A stretch of DNA of 64,000 bases from Lachnospiraceae bacterium (GCA_910574285.1 CAJTAL010000007.1:84560-148559); one strand, 5' to 3'. Numbered from the stretch's first letter, positions 16,361 through 25,514 are shown. Notes: a model not told the origin generated them from the sequence alone. Program-made: numbers and translations.

Positions 16361-17191
16361 CTATCCGCCATACATAGATATTACGCCGAACGCCTTTTTC
16401 CCTAATAAGGTTCCGAAAAGACTGAGCAAAAGTATCCAGGCCGCCTGCATAAGAATATTCAGCACACTGTCGTGTATTGAGAATGTTCCGATGAATATGC
16501 AGCAGGGCGTATAGATAATCCCCCGGAACGGAAGGTAGTCTACGATTCTTCTTAACATATCAGGGAACATGGCCAGGGGGATTAATGCACCGGAGAAAAA
16601 ATTCGTAAGTATTTCTCTTGCTTTTGTTACGCCGTAGGAATTATCTGTATAAAAACACATGAGAGAAAATATATACTGAATACAGAATTTAATCCCCATT
16701 CCCAATAACAGGGCAGTCAGAAACAGCAGTATGCGGATCCCGTTCAGATATCTGACGCCGTTCACCGTCAGATAGATGCTGCCCACCAGCAGAAAAGTCA
16801 CTGCAAATTCCATTCCCGCGGTTCCCAGCATCCGAAAGAACAGCATACCTCTATAGGATAAGGGTTTTAACAAGTCCAATATAATGTCGCCTTTTACGAT
16901 ACGTTCCGCAATACTCATCTCGAATCCCATGGAAAAGACGCTGTTGCAAAGAAAAGCGACAAATACATACTGCCTCATGATTTCCCAGGTATATCCGTTC
17001 ACGACATCCTGGTATGCGAAGATACTTTTCCAGACATAGTATAATACGATCGCCTGGATAAAATTAGCCAGCATACCGGTAATAAAGGTGCTTCGATAAG
17101 CACAGCCCTCTAAAAATCCACATCTTATATAAGCCAGATATTTTTTTATATTTTTCCTACATGGATTTCTCCACATTTCTTTTTTTATCAT
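16361..17191 (-). CDS. ABC-2 exporter permease subunit, second paralogue
   Basis: The 276-residue protein has about six hydrophobic segments and the family signature ERIVKGDIILDLLKPLSYRG (about residues 95-114), paralogous to its downstream neighbour. The two would form a heterodimeric channel for the ATPase encoded 15 bases upstream. An AAAGGGATGG stretch precedes the ATG. About 150 bases without features separate it from the second permease. Confidence 0.75.
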   Translation of the reverse strand: MIKKEMWRNPCRKNIKKYLAYIRCGFLEGCAYRSTFITGMLANFIQAIVLYYVWKSIFAYQDVVNGYTWEIMRQYVFVAFLCNSVFSMGFEMSIAERIVKGDIILDLLKPLSYRGMLFFRMLGTAGMEFAVTFLLVGSIYLTVNGVRYLNGIRILLFLTALLLGMGIKFCIQYIFSLMCFYTDNSYGVTKAREILTNFFSGALIPLAMFPDMLRRIVDYLPFRGIIYTPCCIFIGTFSIHDSVLNILMQAAWILLLSLFGTLLGKKAFGVISMYGG

Positions 17192-17206
17192 AATTTCACC
17201 ATCCCT

Positions 17207-18001
17207 TTAATTTCCATTTTCAAATAACTCAATTATGATCTGTTCCAGGGAGGTTCCTTCGTCGTATTTGTCAAATAAATGCTCAATAGAATCATCGAAC
17301 AGGATCTTTCCTTTTTCCAATATGATCAGCCGCCTGCAGAGAGATTCCAGATCTTTCATATCGTGGCTGGTCAGCAGGATGGTAGTCTTCTTCTCCCTGT
17401 TTATTTCTCTTAGGAATTCATATATTTTCTGTTTTGCGGTTACATCGACTCCGATGGTGGGCTCGTCTAAGAATAATATAGGCGGTTCATGGAGCAAAGA
17501 CGCGGCAAGATCGGCTCTTACGCGCTGGCCAAGAGATAATTTTCTTGCCGGCTGCGTCAGGAAATCATGCAGTCCTAAGATGCTGCTGAATTTCTCCATA
17601 TTTTGGGAATACTGACGATCGGACAATGAATAAATATGCTTCAATAAGTTAAAACTTTCAATCACCGGGATGTCCCACCATAGCTGTGTCTTCTGGCCGA
17701 ATACTACGCCGATCTTCCTGGCATTGTCGATCCGGTTGGAAAAAGGGTCCTTCCCCATAATTCGGACCACTCCTTCGTTGGGGCGCATAATCCCGGTAAG
17801 CATCTTGATTGTCGTTGATTTGCCGGCGCCGTTCGCTCCCAGGAACGCCACGCATTCTCCTTCGCTTATACGGAAGGAGATTCCCTTTACCGCCTCTAAA
17901 GTATCGAACCTGGGCATGATCAGGTGTTTAAGCTGACCTGCTATCCCGTCGCTCTTTCTGGCGATCTTATATTCCTTTTTTAAGTCTTTAACTTCTATCA
18001 T
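17207..18001 (-). CDS. ABC exporter ATP-binding subunit, short C-terminus
   Basis: The 264-residue ATPase has Walker A GANGAGKST (about residue 54-62), signature LSLGQRVRADLAA (about 153-165), Walker B ILFLDEPT (about 174-181) and the H-loop LLTSHD (about 210-215). The long loop between the first strands and FDTLEAVKGISF is typical of the ATPases paired with PF06182 permeases. These are usually near 320 residues, so about 50-60 residues appear missing from the C-terminal region. The ATG at 18001 follows GGAGG; the frame stays open 102 codons further upstream, but that part overlaps the type I toxin leader on the other strand. Confidence 0.82.
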   Translation of the reverse strand: MIEVKDLKKEYKIARKSDGIAGQLKHLIMPRFDTLEAVKGISFRISEGECVAFLGANGAGKSTTIKMLTGIMRPNEGVVRIMGKDPFSNRIDNARKIGVVFGQKTQLWWDIPVIESFNLLKHIYSLSDRQYSQNMEKFSSILGLHDFLTQPARKLSLGQRVRADLAASLLHEPPILFLDEPTIGVDVTAKQKIYEFLREINREKKTTILLTSHDMKDLESLCRRLIILEKGKILFDDSIEHLFDKYDEGTSLEQIIIELFENGN

Positions 18002-18233
18002 TTCCTTGATATCCTCCGTTTCTCGAAGTAATCTTTTGTATTTTTGGCATGCATATCCGAAGAAATATTCTGCGCAGTCAATATAGGATTCGGAATGATT
18101 CCTTAAGATTAAAATTAGAATAACACAGAAAAATATCATAAAACATATCATTTTCAAAGGTTTTTCTTTTAAATAATAAGTATTAATGAAGTAATAGGGA
18201 AATGTACAGAGTAAGACAGAGGATATAAAAAGA

Positions 18234-18262
18234 TTGCCATGTAGAATATGTTGTGATATATT
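18234..18262 (+). promoter_or_regulatory. Promoter of candidate type I toxin mRNA
   Basis: TTGCCA (18234-18239) and TATATT (18257-18262) are spaced by 17 bases. The predicted start near 18269 gives a leader of about 93 nt before the toxin ATG at 18362. Confidence 0.5.
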
Positions 18263-18316
18263 GTCGATAGGGAAAGACCATGAAGCCAGGCGGCTTTGCC
18301 CTTCCAATTTAGTTTT

Positions 18317-18354
18317 GGAGGGAATGAATGCCCTCCGGACGAGAGAAAGGAGGG
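18317..18354 (+). promoter_or_regulatory. RBS-sequestering switch in toxin leader
   Basis: Three segments are mutually complementary: GGAGGG (18317-18322), CCCTCC (18331-18336), and GGAGGG (18349-18354), the last being the toxin ribosome site. CCCTCC can pair with the first copy (leaving the site free) or the second (hiding it). Such competition is typical of type I toxin mRNA control. Pairing is seen directly; function is inferred. Confidence 0.6.
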
Positions 18355-18361
18355 ATTGCCG

Positions 18362-18457
18362 ATGTATGTTACATATGCTGAACTTTTTCAGTTCTGTATC
18401 TTCATTTGCGCCCTTATTGGATTGTGCTATACAATCTTTAGAGGGAAAAAGAAATAG
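18362..18457 (+). CDS. 31-residue hydrophobic peptide, holin-like type I toxin candidate
   Basis: ATG 18362 lies 7 bases after AAAGGAGGG. The peptide has a short polar start (MYVTYAEL), one membrane segment of about 18 residues (FQFCIFICALIGLCYTIF), and a basic tail (RGKKK). This pattern matches the small holin-like or Fst/TxpA-like toxins, which damage the membrane when not silenced by an antisense RNA. The stop codon lies within a 5+5-bp hairpin (18456-18484). AGGGAAAG at the predicted mRNA start (18269-18276) is complementary to CTTTCCCT at 18542-18549, a possible 5'-3' closing interaction. No larger gene explains these features. Confidence 0.65.
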   Translation: MYVTYAELFQFCIFICALIGLCYTIFRGKKK

Positions 18458-18549
18458 CCGCCACTACCGCTAATAGTGACGGCTTACCTATGTTAAGACC
18501 ATAGGAAAAAACGTTAATCGGGGGTAGAGCCGCTTGTATGGCTTTCCCT
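18456..18549. other. Three hairpins downstream of toxin ORF
   Basis: Hairpins lie at 18456-18484 (AGCCG and CACTA arms with one mismatch), 18487-18505 (CCTATG/CATAGG, perfect) and about 18521-18549 (GGG and AGCC arms). Their density suits the region shared by toxin mRNA and antisense RNA. The T-run needed for a minus-strand terminator appears as six A at 18506-18511 on this strand. Confidence 0.5.
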
Positions 18550-18557
18550 CTGTCTAT

Positions 18558-18586
18558 AATATAGCACATCTATATGAATGCTTCAA
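18558..18586 (-). promoter_or_regulatory. Minus-strand promoter for candidate antitoxin RNA
   Basis: On the - strand TTGAAG (18581-18586) and TATATT (18558-18563) are spaced by 17 bases. A start near 18551 would give an RNA antisense to the 3' hairpin region of the toxin mRNA. Confidence 0.5.
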
Positions 18587-18649
18587 GGAATTTTCACTAT
18601 TTCTTCCCTGCAAAAAATTAAGTATAAATAAATATATGGGATATTCCTC

Positions 18650-18678
18650 TTGTAGAGTGAAGGAAAATTGGATAGAAT
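18650..18678 (+). promoter_or_regulatory. Promoter of M16 protease gene
   Basis: TTGTAG (18650-18655) and TAGAAT (18673-18678), 17-base spacing, lie 45 bases before the ATG at 18723. Confidence 0.45.
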
Positions 18679-18722
18679 GTGTAATAGAGCATACTGCAAT
18701 GGAAGGAGAATCAAGATAACAG

Positions 18723-21647
18723 ATGAGTATCAGAGACTTGAAGACATATGAGATTATAAAGGAAGACGAATTAACCGGGATTCAGGCGAAGGGATATCTG
18801 CTCCGCCATAAGAAGAGCCGGGCAAGAGTCCTTTTGATAGAGAAGAAGGATGACAATAACAAGGTATTCAGTATCGGGTTCCGTACTCCGCCGGGCGACA
18901 GCACAGGAGTTCCGCATATTATGGAGCACTCTGTATTATGCGGTTCCAGGAATTTCCCGGCGAAAGATCCCTTTGTGGAACTGGTGAAGGGATCACTTAA
19001 TACATTTCTGAACGCTATGACTTACCCTGATAAGACGGTGTACCCGGTGGCGAGCTGCAATGATAAGGATTTTCAGAACCTGATGCACGTATATATGGAC
19101 GCCGTTCTCTATCCGAATATCTACGAGCACGAAGAGATATTCCGCCAGGAAGGATGGAGCTATAAGCTGGATTCTGCGGATGACAGGCTTGCATACAACG
19201 GCGTGGTTTACAATGAGATGAAGGGTGCTTTCTCCTCTCCGGAAGGGGTGCTGGATCGGGTGATCTTGAATACGCTGTTCCCGGATACCTCTTATGCCTA
19301 TGAGTCCGGAGGCGACCCGGAAGCGATTCCTGATCTTACCTACGAACAGTTCCTTGATTTTCACAGGAAATACTATCACCCGTCCAACAGTTATATTTAT
19401 CTGTACGGTGATATGGATATGGAGGAGAAGCTTGACTGGCTTGACAGGGAATATCTAAGCTCGTTCGACGCCAGGGAGGTTGACTCTGAGATCCGTTTTC
19501 AGGAGCCTTTTAAAGAGATGAAGGAGAAGACGTTCTCTTATTCTATCGCAAGTGAGGAATCAGAAGTTGACCAGACATTCCTTTCTTATAGTAAAGTAAT
19601 CGGTACCAGCCTTGACAAAGAACTGTATCTGGCGTTCGAGATTCTGGACTACGCGCTGCTCTCCGCGCCTGGCGCGCCCCTTAAGAAAGCGCTGACAGAC
19701 GCCGGGATAGGAAAGGATATCATGGGTTCCTATGACAATGGAATCTACCAGCCTATCTTCTCCGTGATCTCGAAGAACGCCAATGAGGAGCAGAAGCAGG
19801 AGTTTGTGGAGTTGATCGAGAAAGTTCTGTCAGATATTGTTAAGAACGGCATCGATCGGAAAGCGCTGGAAGCGGGGCTTAATTATCATGAATTCCGTTA
19901 TCGTGAAGCGGATTTCGGCAATTATCCCAAGGGCCTGATGTATGGTCTGCAGATGATGGACAGTTGGCTCTATGACGAAGAGAAGCCGTTCATTCATGTG
20001 GAGGCGCTCAAGACCTTTGAATTTCTGAAGAGTCAGGTGGGAACCGGATATTATGAAGAATTGATACGGAAGTATATTCTTGACAATACCCACGGCGCGG
20101 TGGTAGTGGTGAAGCCGGAGAAGGGGCGTACTGCCAGGCTGGATGCAGAGCTTGACGAGAAACTGCAGAATTATAAATCAGGACTTACGGCGGACGAGGT
20201 GGAAGCGCTGGTGAAGGCGACGGAAGATCTGGAGGCTTACCAGTCCGAGCCGGAGAAGGAAGAGGATCTGGAGCGCATACCGGTATTGGAGCGGAAGGAT
20301 ATTTCCAGAGAGATCGAGCCGATCGTGAATGAAGAACTGCGTCTCGGGGATATACCGGTGATTTTCCATGAGATCGAGACGAATGGAATCGGATATCTGG
20401 ACGTCATGTTCGATATATCAGGCGTGAAGGAAGAGCTGCTTCCGTATGTGGGAATCCTGCAGTCGGCGCTTGGGATTATTGACACGGAGAATTATGATTA
20501 CGGAGAATTATTTAATGAGATCAATATGCATACCGGCGGGATCGGGACTGCCCTGGATCTGTACACGGATGTGACGAATATCCGGGAGAAAGCATTTAAG
20601 GCGACCTTTGAGATCAAAGGAAAAGCGTTATACGGTAAATTGCCGGTTGTATTTTCTATGATGAGCGAGATCTTAACGGCGTCAAAGCTTACGGATACGA
20701 AGCGGCTCAGGGAGATTCTTGCCATGGTGAAGTCAAGGCTTCTGATGCGGTTCCAGTCTTCCGGGCATACGACGGCGGCTCTTCGGGCGATGTCCTATGC
20801 TTCTCCGGCGGCGAAGCTTAAGGATATGACGAGCGGAATAGGATTTTACAGAGCAGTCGCCAGGATAGAAGAGAATTTTGATGAGGAAAAAGACCGGCTG
20901 ACGGAGGTGCTTCAAAGTCTGGCAAAGCGGTTATTCCGGGCAGAGAATATGATGATCAGTTATACGGCGTCCAGGGAAGGTTTAGAGGGAATCGAGACTC
21001 GCATCGAAGAACTGAAGAAAAGTTTATACCGCGATGTGCCCAGGGAAGAAGCGTGTGTCATCCATTGCGAGAAGAAGAACGAAGGATTTAAGACGGCGTC
21101 CAAGGTACAGTATGTGGCAAGAACCGGAAATTTCATCGATCACGGCGCGTCTTATACCGGAGCTTTGCAGATCCTGAAGGTAATCTTAAGCTATGATTAT
21201 CTGTGGCAGAATATCCGTGTCAAAGGCGGCGCATACGGCTGTATGAGTAATTTCAACAGAATCGGCGAAGGGTACTTCGTATCCTACCGTGACCCGAACC
21301 TGAAGCGTACGGTAGAGGTATACGAGGGGGTTGTGGATTACCTTAAGGACTTTACCGTCAGCGAGAGAGACATGACGAAATATATCATCGGAACCATGAG
21401 CAATATCGACCAGCCTATGACTCCGGCGGCGAAGGGCGAGCGTTCCAAGAATCTCTATATGAACAAAGTAAGCGCCGATATGATACGGGAAGAACGAAAT
21501 CAGATTCTGGACGCGTCTCAGGATGATATCCGCGCGCTCTCCCGCGTGGCGGAAGCCGTGTTGAAGGCAGACCAGTTCTGCGTCATCGGAAGCGAGGAGA
21601 AGATAGAGGAGTGCAGGGATATGTTTGAGACGGTGGCAGGGTTCTGA
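18723..21647 (+). CDS. M16C zinc peptidase (insulinase family, PreP-like)
   Basis: The 974-residue protein has the inverted zinc motif HIMEH (His65, Glu68, His69) and the third ligand Glu at about residue 165 in VVYNEMKGAF. The four-domain M16C layout and the C-terminal GGAYG segment match presequence-type peptidases. These degrade unstructured peptides up to about 70 residues inside a closed chamber. No signal peptide is seen, so it is cytoplasmic. A GGAAGGAG stretch lies 14 bases before the ATG, a rather long gap. It precedes era by 19 bases and may be co-transcribed. Confidence 0.9.
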   Translation: MSIRDLKTYEIIKEDELTGIQAKGYLLRHKKSRARVLLIEKKDDNNKVFSIGFRTPPGDSTGVPHIMEHSVLCGSRNFPAKDPFVELVKGSLNTFLNAMTYPDKTVYPVASCNDKDFQNLMHVYMDAVLYPNIYEHEEIFRQEGWSYKLDSADDRLAYNGVVYNEMKGAFSSPEGVLDRVILNTLFPDTSYAYESGGDPEAIPDLTYEQFLDFHRKYYHPSNSYIYLYGDMDMEEKLDWLDREYLSSFDAREVDSEIRFQEPFKEMKEKTFSYSIASEESEVDQTFLSYSKVIGTSLDKELYLAFEILDYALLSAPGAPLKKALTDAGIGKDIMGSYDNGIYQPIFSVISKNANEEQKQEFVELIEKVLSDIVKNGIDRKALEAGLNYHEFRYREADFGNYPKGLMYGLQMMDSWLYDEEKPFIHVEALKTFEFLKSQVGTGYYEELIRKYILDNTHGAVVVVKPEKGRTARLDAELDEKLQNYKSGLTADEVEALVKATEDLEAYQSEPEKEEDLERIPVLERKDISREIEPIVNEELRLGDIPVIFHEIETNGIGYLDVMFDISGVKEELLPYVGILQSALGIIDTENYDYGELFNEINMHTGGIGTALDLYTDVTNIREKAFKATFEIKGKALYGKLPVVFSMMSEILTASKLTDTKRLREILAMVKSRLLMRFQSSGHTTAALRAMSYASPAAKLKDMTSGIGFYRAVARIEENFDEEKDRLTEVLQSLAKRLFRAENMMISYTASREGLEGIETRIEELKKSLYRDVPREEACVIHCEKKNEGFKTASKVQYVARTGNFIDHGASYTGALQILKVILSYDYLWQNIRVKGGAYGCMSNFNRIGEGYFVSYRDPNLKRTVEVYEGVVDYLKDFTVSERDMTKYIIGTMSNIDQPMTPAAKGERSKNLYMNKVSADMIREERNQILDASQDDIRALSRVAEAVLKADQFCVIGSEEKIEECRDMFETVAGF

Positions 21648-21666
21648 TCATGGAATAGGAGAACGT

Positions 21667-22563
21667 ATGAAAAAAGATTATAAATCAGGTTTTGTGACAC
21701 TGATCGGCCGCCCGAACGTGGGAAAATCAACCCTCATGAACTACCTGATCGGGCAGAAGATCGCCATTACTTCGAATAAACCTCAGACGACACGCAACCG
21801 GATTCAGACCGTATTGACTACGGAAGAAGGTCAGATCGTATTTGTCGATACGCCGGGAATTCATAAGGCGAAGAATAAGCTGGGGGAATATATGGTGAAT
21901 GTGGCGGAGAGGACTCTGAACGAGGTGGATGTGGTATTGTGGCTGGTAGAGCCGACTACCTTTATCGGAGCCGGCGAGCAGCACATCGCAAAGCAGCTTA
22001 AGAAAGTCAGGACTCCGGTGATACTTGTGATCAACAAGATCGACAGTGTGAAGCGGGAAGAAGTCTTTCCGGCGATCGGCGCCTATAAGGATATCTATGA
22101 TTTTGCGGAGATTGTTCCGGTATCGGCGAGGAGCGGAGATAATACCGATGAGTTGATCCGCGTTGTTATGAAATATCTTCCTTATGGTCCGCAGTTTTAT
22201 GACGAGGATACGGTGACGGATCAGCCGGAGCGTCAGATTGTGGCGGAGCTGATCCGGGAGAAAGCGCTTCACTGTCTTCAGGATGAGATACCTCATGGGA
22301 TCGCAGTGGCAATCGACCAGATGAAGGCTAAGGGCAGAATTATGCATATCGAAGCGACCATTATCTGCGAGAGAGATTCCCACAAGGGGATAATTATTGG
22401 CAGACAAGGAAATATGTTGAAAAAGATCGGAAGCACCGCCCGATATGAGATAGAAAAAATGCTGGAAATGCAGGTGAATCTCAAGCTCTGGGTCAAAGTA
22501 AAGAAGGATTGGCGTGACAGTGAATTCCTGATGAAAAATTTTGGATATCGGGAAGAAGAATAA
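21667..22563 (+). CDS. era: GTPase Era
   Basis: The 298-residue protein has GRPNVGKST (G1, about residues 12-20), a T-rich G2 region (NKPQTTRN), DTPG (G3), NKID (G4) and SAR (G5), followed by a C-terminal KH domain with GRQGNMLKKIG at about residue 245. Era binds the 3' end of 16S rRNA and takes part in 30S assembly. Length is the family norm. ATG 21667 follows TAGGAG by 6 bases, so a longer upstream frame is ignored. The era-yqzL-recO order is conserved in Firmicutes. Confidence 0.95.
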   Translation: MKKDYKSGFVTLIGRPNVGKSTLMNYLIGQKIAITSNKPQTTRNRIQTVLTTEEGQIVFVDTPGIHKAKNKLGEYMVNVAERTLNEVDVVLWLVEPTTFIGAGEQHIAKQLKKVRTPVILVINKIDSVKREEVFPAIGAYKDIYDFAEIVPVSARSGDNTDELIRVVMKYLPYGPQFYDEDTVTDQPERQIVAELIREKALHCLQDEIPHGIAVAIDQMKAKGRIMHIEATIICERDSHKGIIIGRQGNMLKKIGSTARYEIEKMLEMQVNLKLWVKVKKDWRDSEFLMKNFGYREEE

Positions 22564-22605
22564 AAAGGTATATCCATGGGAGAACCTAATCCTCGAGGTG
22601 ATAGC

Positions 22606-22800
22606 ATGGAAGAAGAATACTGGAGGCGTTTTCTCAAGACAGGAAAGATCAGGGATTATCTCTGTTATAGAGGGATGGCAATCTGCGGTCAGATCATGAA
22701 TAGTTATATCAGCAAGGAAAGCTACGAAAGCGGTGGGTTAAGTGAATCAGATTACAGTGACCGGCATGGTGCTTGCGGCGGCGCCTGTCGGGGAGTATGA
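22606..22800 (+). CDS. YqzL-like small protein
   Basis: A 64-codon ORF between era and recO opens with MEEEYWRRFLKTGKIRDYLCY, matching the W..F..TG.I..YL pattern of YqzL-type proteins, which sit at this position in Bacillus. GAGGTG precedes the ATG by 6 bases. The tail after about residue 30 is not conserved in my memory and overlaps the recO start by 59 bases, so the functional part is probably the front. Role unknown. Confidence 0.6.
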   Translation: MEEEYWRRFLKTGKIRDYLCYRGMAICGQIMNSYISKESYESGGLSESDYSDRHGACGGACRGV

Positions 22801-23494
22801 CAGGCGTATCGTAATTTTGACGAAAGAGAGAGGGAAGATAGCGGCGTTCGCCAGAGGCGCAAGAAAACCAAACAGCGCGCTGGTAGGAGTGACGAGCCCA
22901 TTTTCTTTTGGAGAATTTACCGTATATGAGGGGCGGACATCTTATACTTTGATGTCGGCCTCTATCTCTAATTATTTCCAGGAGCTTCGGCAGGATGTGG
23001 AAGGGGCGTATTTTGGTTTTTATTTTCTGGAGATTGCGAACTATTATACGCGGGAGGCAAATGATGAGACCGAGTTCCTTAAGCTTCTCTACCAGACGCT
23101 GCGCGCCCTGATAAGTCCGCGTATCCCCAACCGGCTGATCCGCTACATATATGAATTGCGCGCGGTTACCGTCAACGGGGAGGGGCCCCAGGTATTCGAG
23201 TGCGTATGCTGCGGGGACAGGGAGAGGGAGAAAGTGTTCAGTGTGAAAAGAGGCGGGCTGGTATGCGGCAGATGCAGCGGTCGGGTCCGGGACGGCCGGA
23301 CATTACATACATCCACGTTATATACACTGCAATATATCGTATCAACTCCTGTCGAGAAACTATATACCTTTATTGTGACGCCCGAAGTTCTGGAGCAGGT
23401 TGGGGAGATAGTTACGGATTATCTTGCGGAATACGTGGGAAAACAGTTCAAATCTTTGGAGATATTGGAAACTATTGCCGGTGAGTGTAACTGA
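22742..23494 (+). CDS. recO: DNA repair protein RecO
   Basis: The 250-residue protein begins with the RecO OB-fold pattern (ITVTGMVLAAAPVGEYDRRI) and has a zinc knuckle CVCCGDRE...CGRC at about residues 153-180. RecO, with RecR and RecF, loads RecA on SSB-coated DNA. The GTG start is required to keep the first beta strand; the ribosome site is weak, so coupling to the overlapping yqzL-like gene is likely. Confidence 0.92.
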   Translation: MNQITVTGMVLAAAPVGEYDRRIVILTKERGKIAAFARGARKPNSALVGVTSPFSFGEFTVYEGRTSYTLMSASISNYFQELRQDVEGAYFGFYFLEIANYYTREANDETEFLKLLYQTLRALISPRIPNRLIRYIYELRAVTVNGEGPQVFECVCCGDREREKVFSVKRGGLVCGRCSGRVRDGRTLHTSTLYTLQYIVSTPVEKLYTFIVTPEVLEQVGEIVTDYLAEYVGKQFKSLEILETIAGECN

Positions 23495-23529
23495 AAAAAA
23501 GAATTTTGACTAGTTTTCTGATTTTCTTC

Positions 23530-23559
23530 TTGTCAAGTTGAATGTGGGGAAGGTATAAT
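23530..23559 (+). promoter_or_regulatory. Promoter before FapA-like gene
   Basis: TTGTCA (23530-23535) and TATAAT (23554-23559) with an 18-base spacer lie 55 bases before the ATG at 23614. Confidence 0.45.
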
Positions 23560-23613
23560 GAAAATAGGTAAGTGTATGCCAGTTAGAGTCAGGTAGATAG
23601 AGGGGGAATAAAA

Positions 23614-25428
23614 ATGACTTTTAAGAATTGGATCAGAGATCGGTTTTTTAGTTATAAATCGGACGGGGAGAAGGGGGAAGCTTCCCAGGAAGAATTACTG
23701 TCGAAGGAGCAGACGGTACAGGAAGAACAGCAGGTACCGGCTGAAGAACCGGTGCAGGGAAGACAAGATGTATTATTGCTGCAGGATCTTTTGGAATTGA
23801 CTCCTGATCATCCGTTTCTTAGCCTGTATGAATTGCGGAGAGAGGAAATATTGGACGCGAGGCTGCCGCATCTGCACCCGGATCAGTGGAAAGATTATCC
23901 GGAGGATATGATGGAGAAGGAATTATCCGGCCTGGAAAAGTTATTCAAGACGGAGGCTTCGGAGCGGCTGAAAAAGATAGCGGCATTACAGAAGGAAAGG
24001 GAGAAGGCCGAGGAAGAGGCGAGAAAGCGGGCGCAGAAAGATGCGGAAGAGGGGAAAGCACCGGCCAAGAAGCAGGAGATCCCTCCGATAGAGATGGATG
24101 CGCTGCCCATCGTCCATATCACGGATGATCGGCTGGAGGCATGGCTGCTGGTATTTCCGCCTGTTGGAAGAGGGGGAGAGCTGGATCGGGATATGCTTGA
24201 TAACGCCCTGAAAAAGAGAGAAGTGAGTTTTGGATTAGACACGGAACTGTTGGAGAGCCTGCCTGATAACCAGGATCGGTATTTTCGTCTGTTCCGGATA
24301 GCAAAAGGCCAGCCGGTGTCCCATGGGGTAGACGGTTATATAGAAGACTTTTATGAACGCGTGGTGAAGAAGGAGTTTAGTGAGAATGATCATGGAAAGG
24401 TAGATTATTTTCATCTGAACCTGGTCCAGAATATCGAAAAAGGCAACGTGATATGCCAGGCAGTCCCGCCTGTCGAGGGGGTTCCGGGAAGAACCGTACA
24501 AGATAAGGAGATTAACTGCAGGAATGGGAAGGCCGCTTCGCTTCCGAAGGGACCGAACACCGAGATCAGCGAGGACGGCGCGAAGCTGCTGGCGTCTATA
24601 TCGGGACGGTTAGAATTCAACAATAGTAAGTTTCAGGTTAAGTCGGTACTTGAGATTGACGGAAATGTTGACTTTTCCACAGGTAATATTGATTTCGTAG
24701 GGGATGTACACATCCGCGGGGACGTAAGCAGCGGTTTCTCTGTGAAAGCCCTGGGAGATATCACGATAGACGGCGTTGTCGAAGCGGCAGAGGTGGAAGC
24801 AGGAGGAGACCTGATTGTCTCGAAGGGAATATCAGGAGATTTGCGGGGAGTCATCCGCGGGCATCATGACGTTTACGCAAAGTATATGGAGAGCTGTTCC
24901 GTTCATTGCAAGGGAAATATTCAGGCGGACTGTATCGTCAATTGCGACGTATACTGCGACGGGAAGGTCTATGCACGGAGCGGCAGAGGGACGATCATCG
25001 GAGGACGGGTTCGCGCGGCTCAGGAAGTCAGCTCTAAGATCGTGGGTTCAAGGTCCGAGAGTATTACCCAGATTTACCTGGGAGGCCAGCCCTGCGCGAA
25101 TTATGAGAAGGAATTTCTTGCCCTGACACTGGCAAAACTGGAAGATGAGATGGAAAGAGTAGAGCGTCAGCCGGACAGCCCTGCCAAAGAAAAGCGTATG
25201 GCGAAGATAAGACTTGATCTGTCCGTTGGAAAGATGAAGATCAACCGCTTTGACAAAGAGCTTAAGAAATTAAAGGAAAAAATACAGGAACAGGGCGGAA
25301 GCAGGCTTAAGTGCGATGTTGCGTATCCGGGACTGTCACTGAATATCGGTGACGAAAGCTATTCTCTGACCAAAGAGACCAGTATGGTGAACGCAAGACT
25401 GGTGGAGGGTTCGATTATCCTCATGTAA
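23614..25428 (+). CDS. FapA-like DUF342 protein
   Basis: The 604-residue protein has an acidic and Lys-rich N-terminus with a helical region (about residues 95-160), then the DUF342 core: about residues 345-485 form beta-helix-like repeats with many Gly-Asp turns (GDVHIRGDVSSGFSVKALGD). A C-terminal coiled coil follows (about 495-560). FapA-type proteins in Clostridia are linked to surface-stress or signalling roles that are poorly defined. A likely own promoter and a following terminator make it a single-gene unit. Confidence 0.8.
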   Translation: MTFKNWIRDRFFSYKSDGEKGEASQEELLSKEQTVQEEQQVPAEEPVQGRQDVLLLQDLLELTPDHPFLSLYELRREEILDARLPHLHPDQWKDYPEDMMEKELSGLEKLFKTEASERLKKIAALQKEREKAEEEARKRAQKDAEEGKAPAKKQEIPPIEMDALPIVHITDDRLEAWLLVFPPVGRGGELDRDMLDNALKKREVSFGLDTELLESLPDNQDRYFRLFRIAKGQPVSHGVDGYIEDFYERVVKKEFSENDHGKVDYFHLNLVQNIEKGNVICQAVPPVEGVPGRTVQDKEINCRNGKAASLPKGPNTEISEDGAKLLASISGRLEFNNSKFQVKSVLEIDGNVDFSTGNIDFVGDVHIRGDVSSGFSVKALGDITIDGVVEAAEVEAGGDLIVSKGISGDLRGVIRGHHDVYAKYMESCSVHCKGNIQADCIVNCDVYCDGKVYARSGRGTIIGGRVRAAQEVSSKIVGSRSESITQIYLGGQPCANYEKEFLALTLAKLEDEMERVERQPDSPAKEKRMAKIRLDLSVGKMKINRFDKELKKLKEKIQEQGGSRLKCDVAYPGLSLNIGDESYSLTKETSMVNARLVEGSIILM

Positions 25429-25482
25429 CCGGCTGACTTTTGTAAGAGTTCAGCCTAAGGCCTCACGGTTACTGACTTTTTC
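25425..25482 (+). terminator. Terminator-like nested hairpin after FapA-like gene
   Basis: An outer stem GTAACCG (25425-25431) with CGGTTAC (25466-25472) encloses an inner GGCTGA/TCAGCC stem and is followed by TGACTTTTT. It overlaps the stop codon. Confidence 0.55.
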
Positions 25483-25514
25483 GGGTTTAGTTTTTCAGTT
25501 TTAGATATTAGGAC

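Noticed and set aside
18002..18307. 102-codon upstream extension of the ABC ATPase frame with two hydrophobic stretches
   Set aside because: The ATPase family start and a GGAGG site fit ATG 18001, and the extension overlaps the opposite-strand toxin promoter and leader.
21727..22407. 226-codon minus-strand frame opposite era
   Set aside because: Shadow of era; no start signals.
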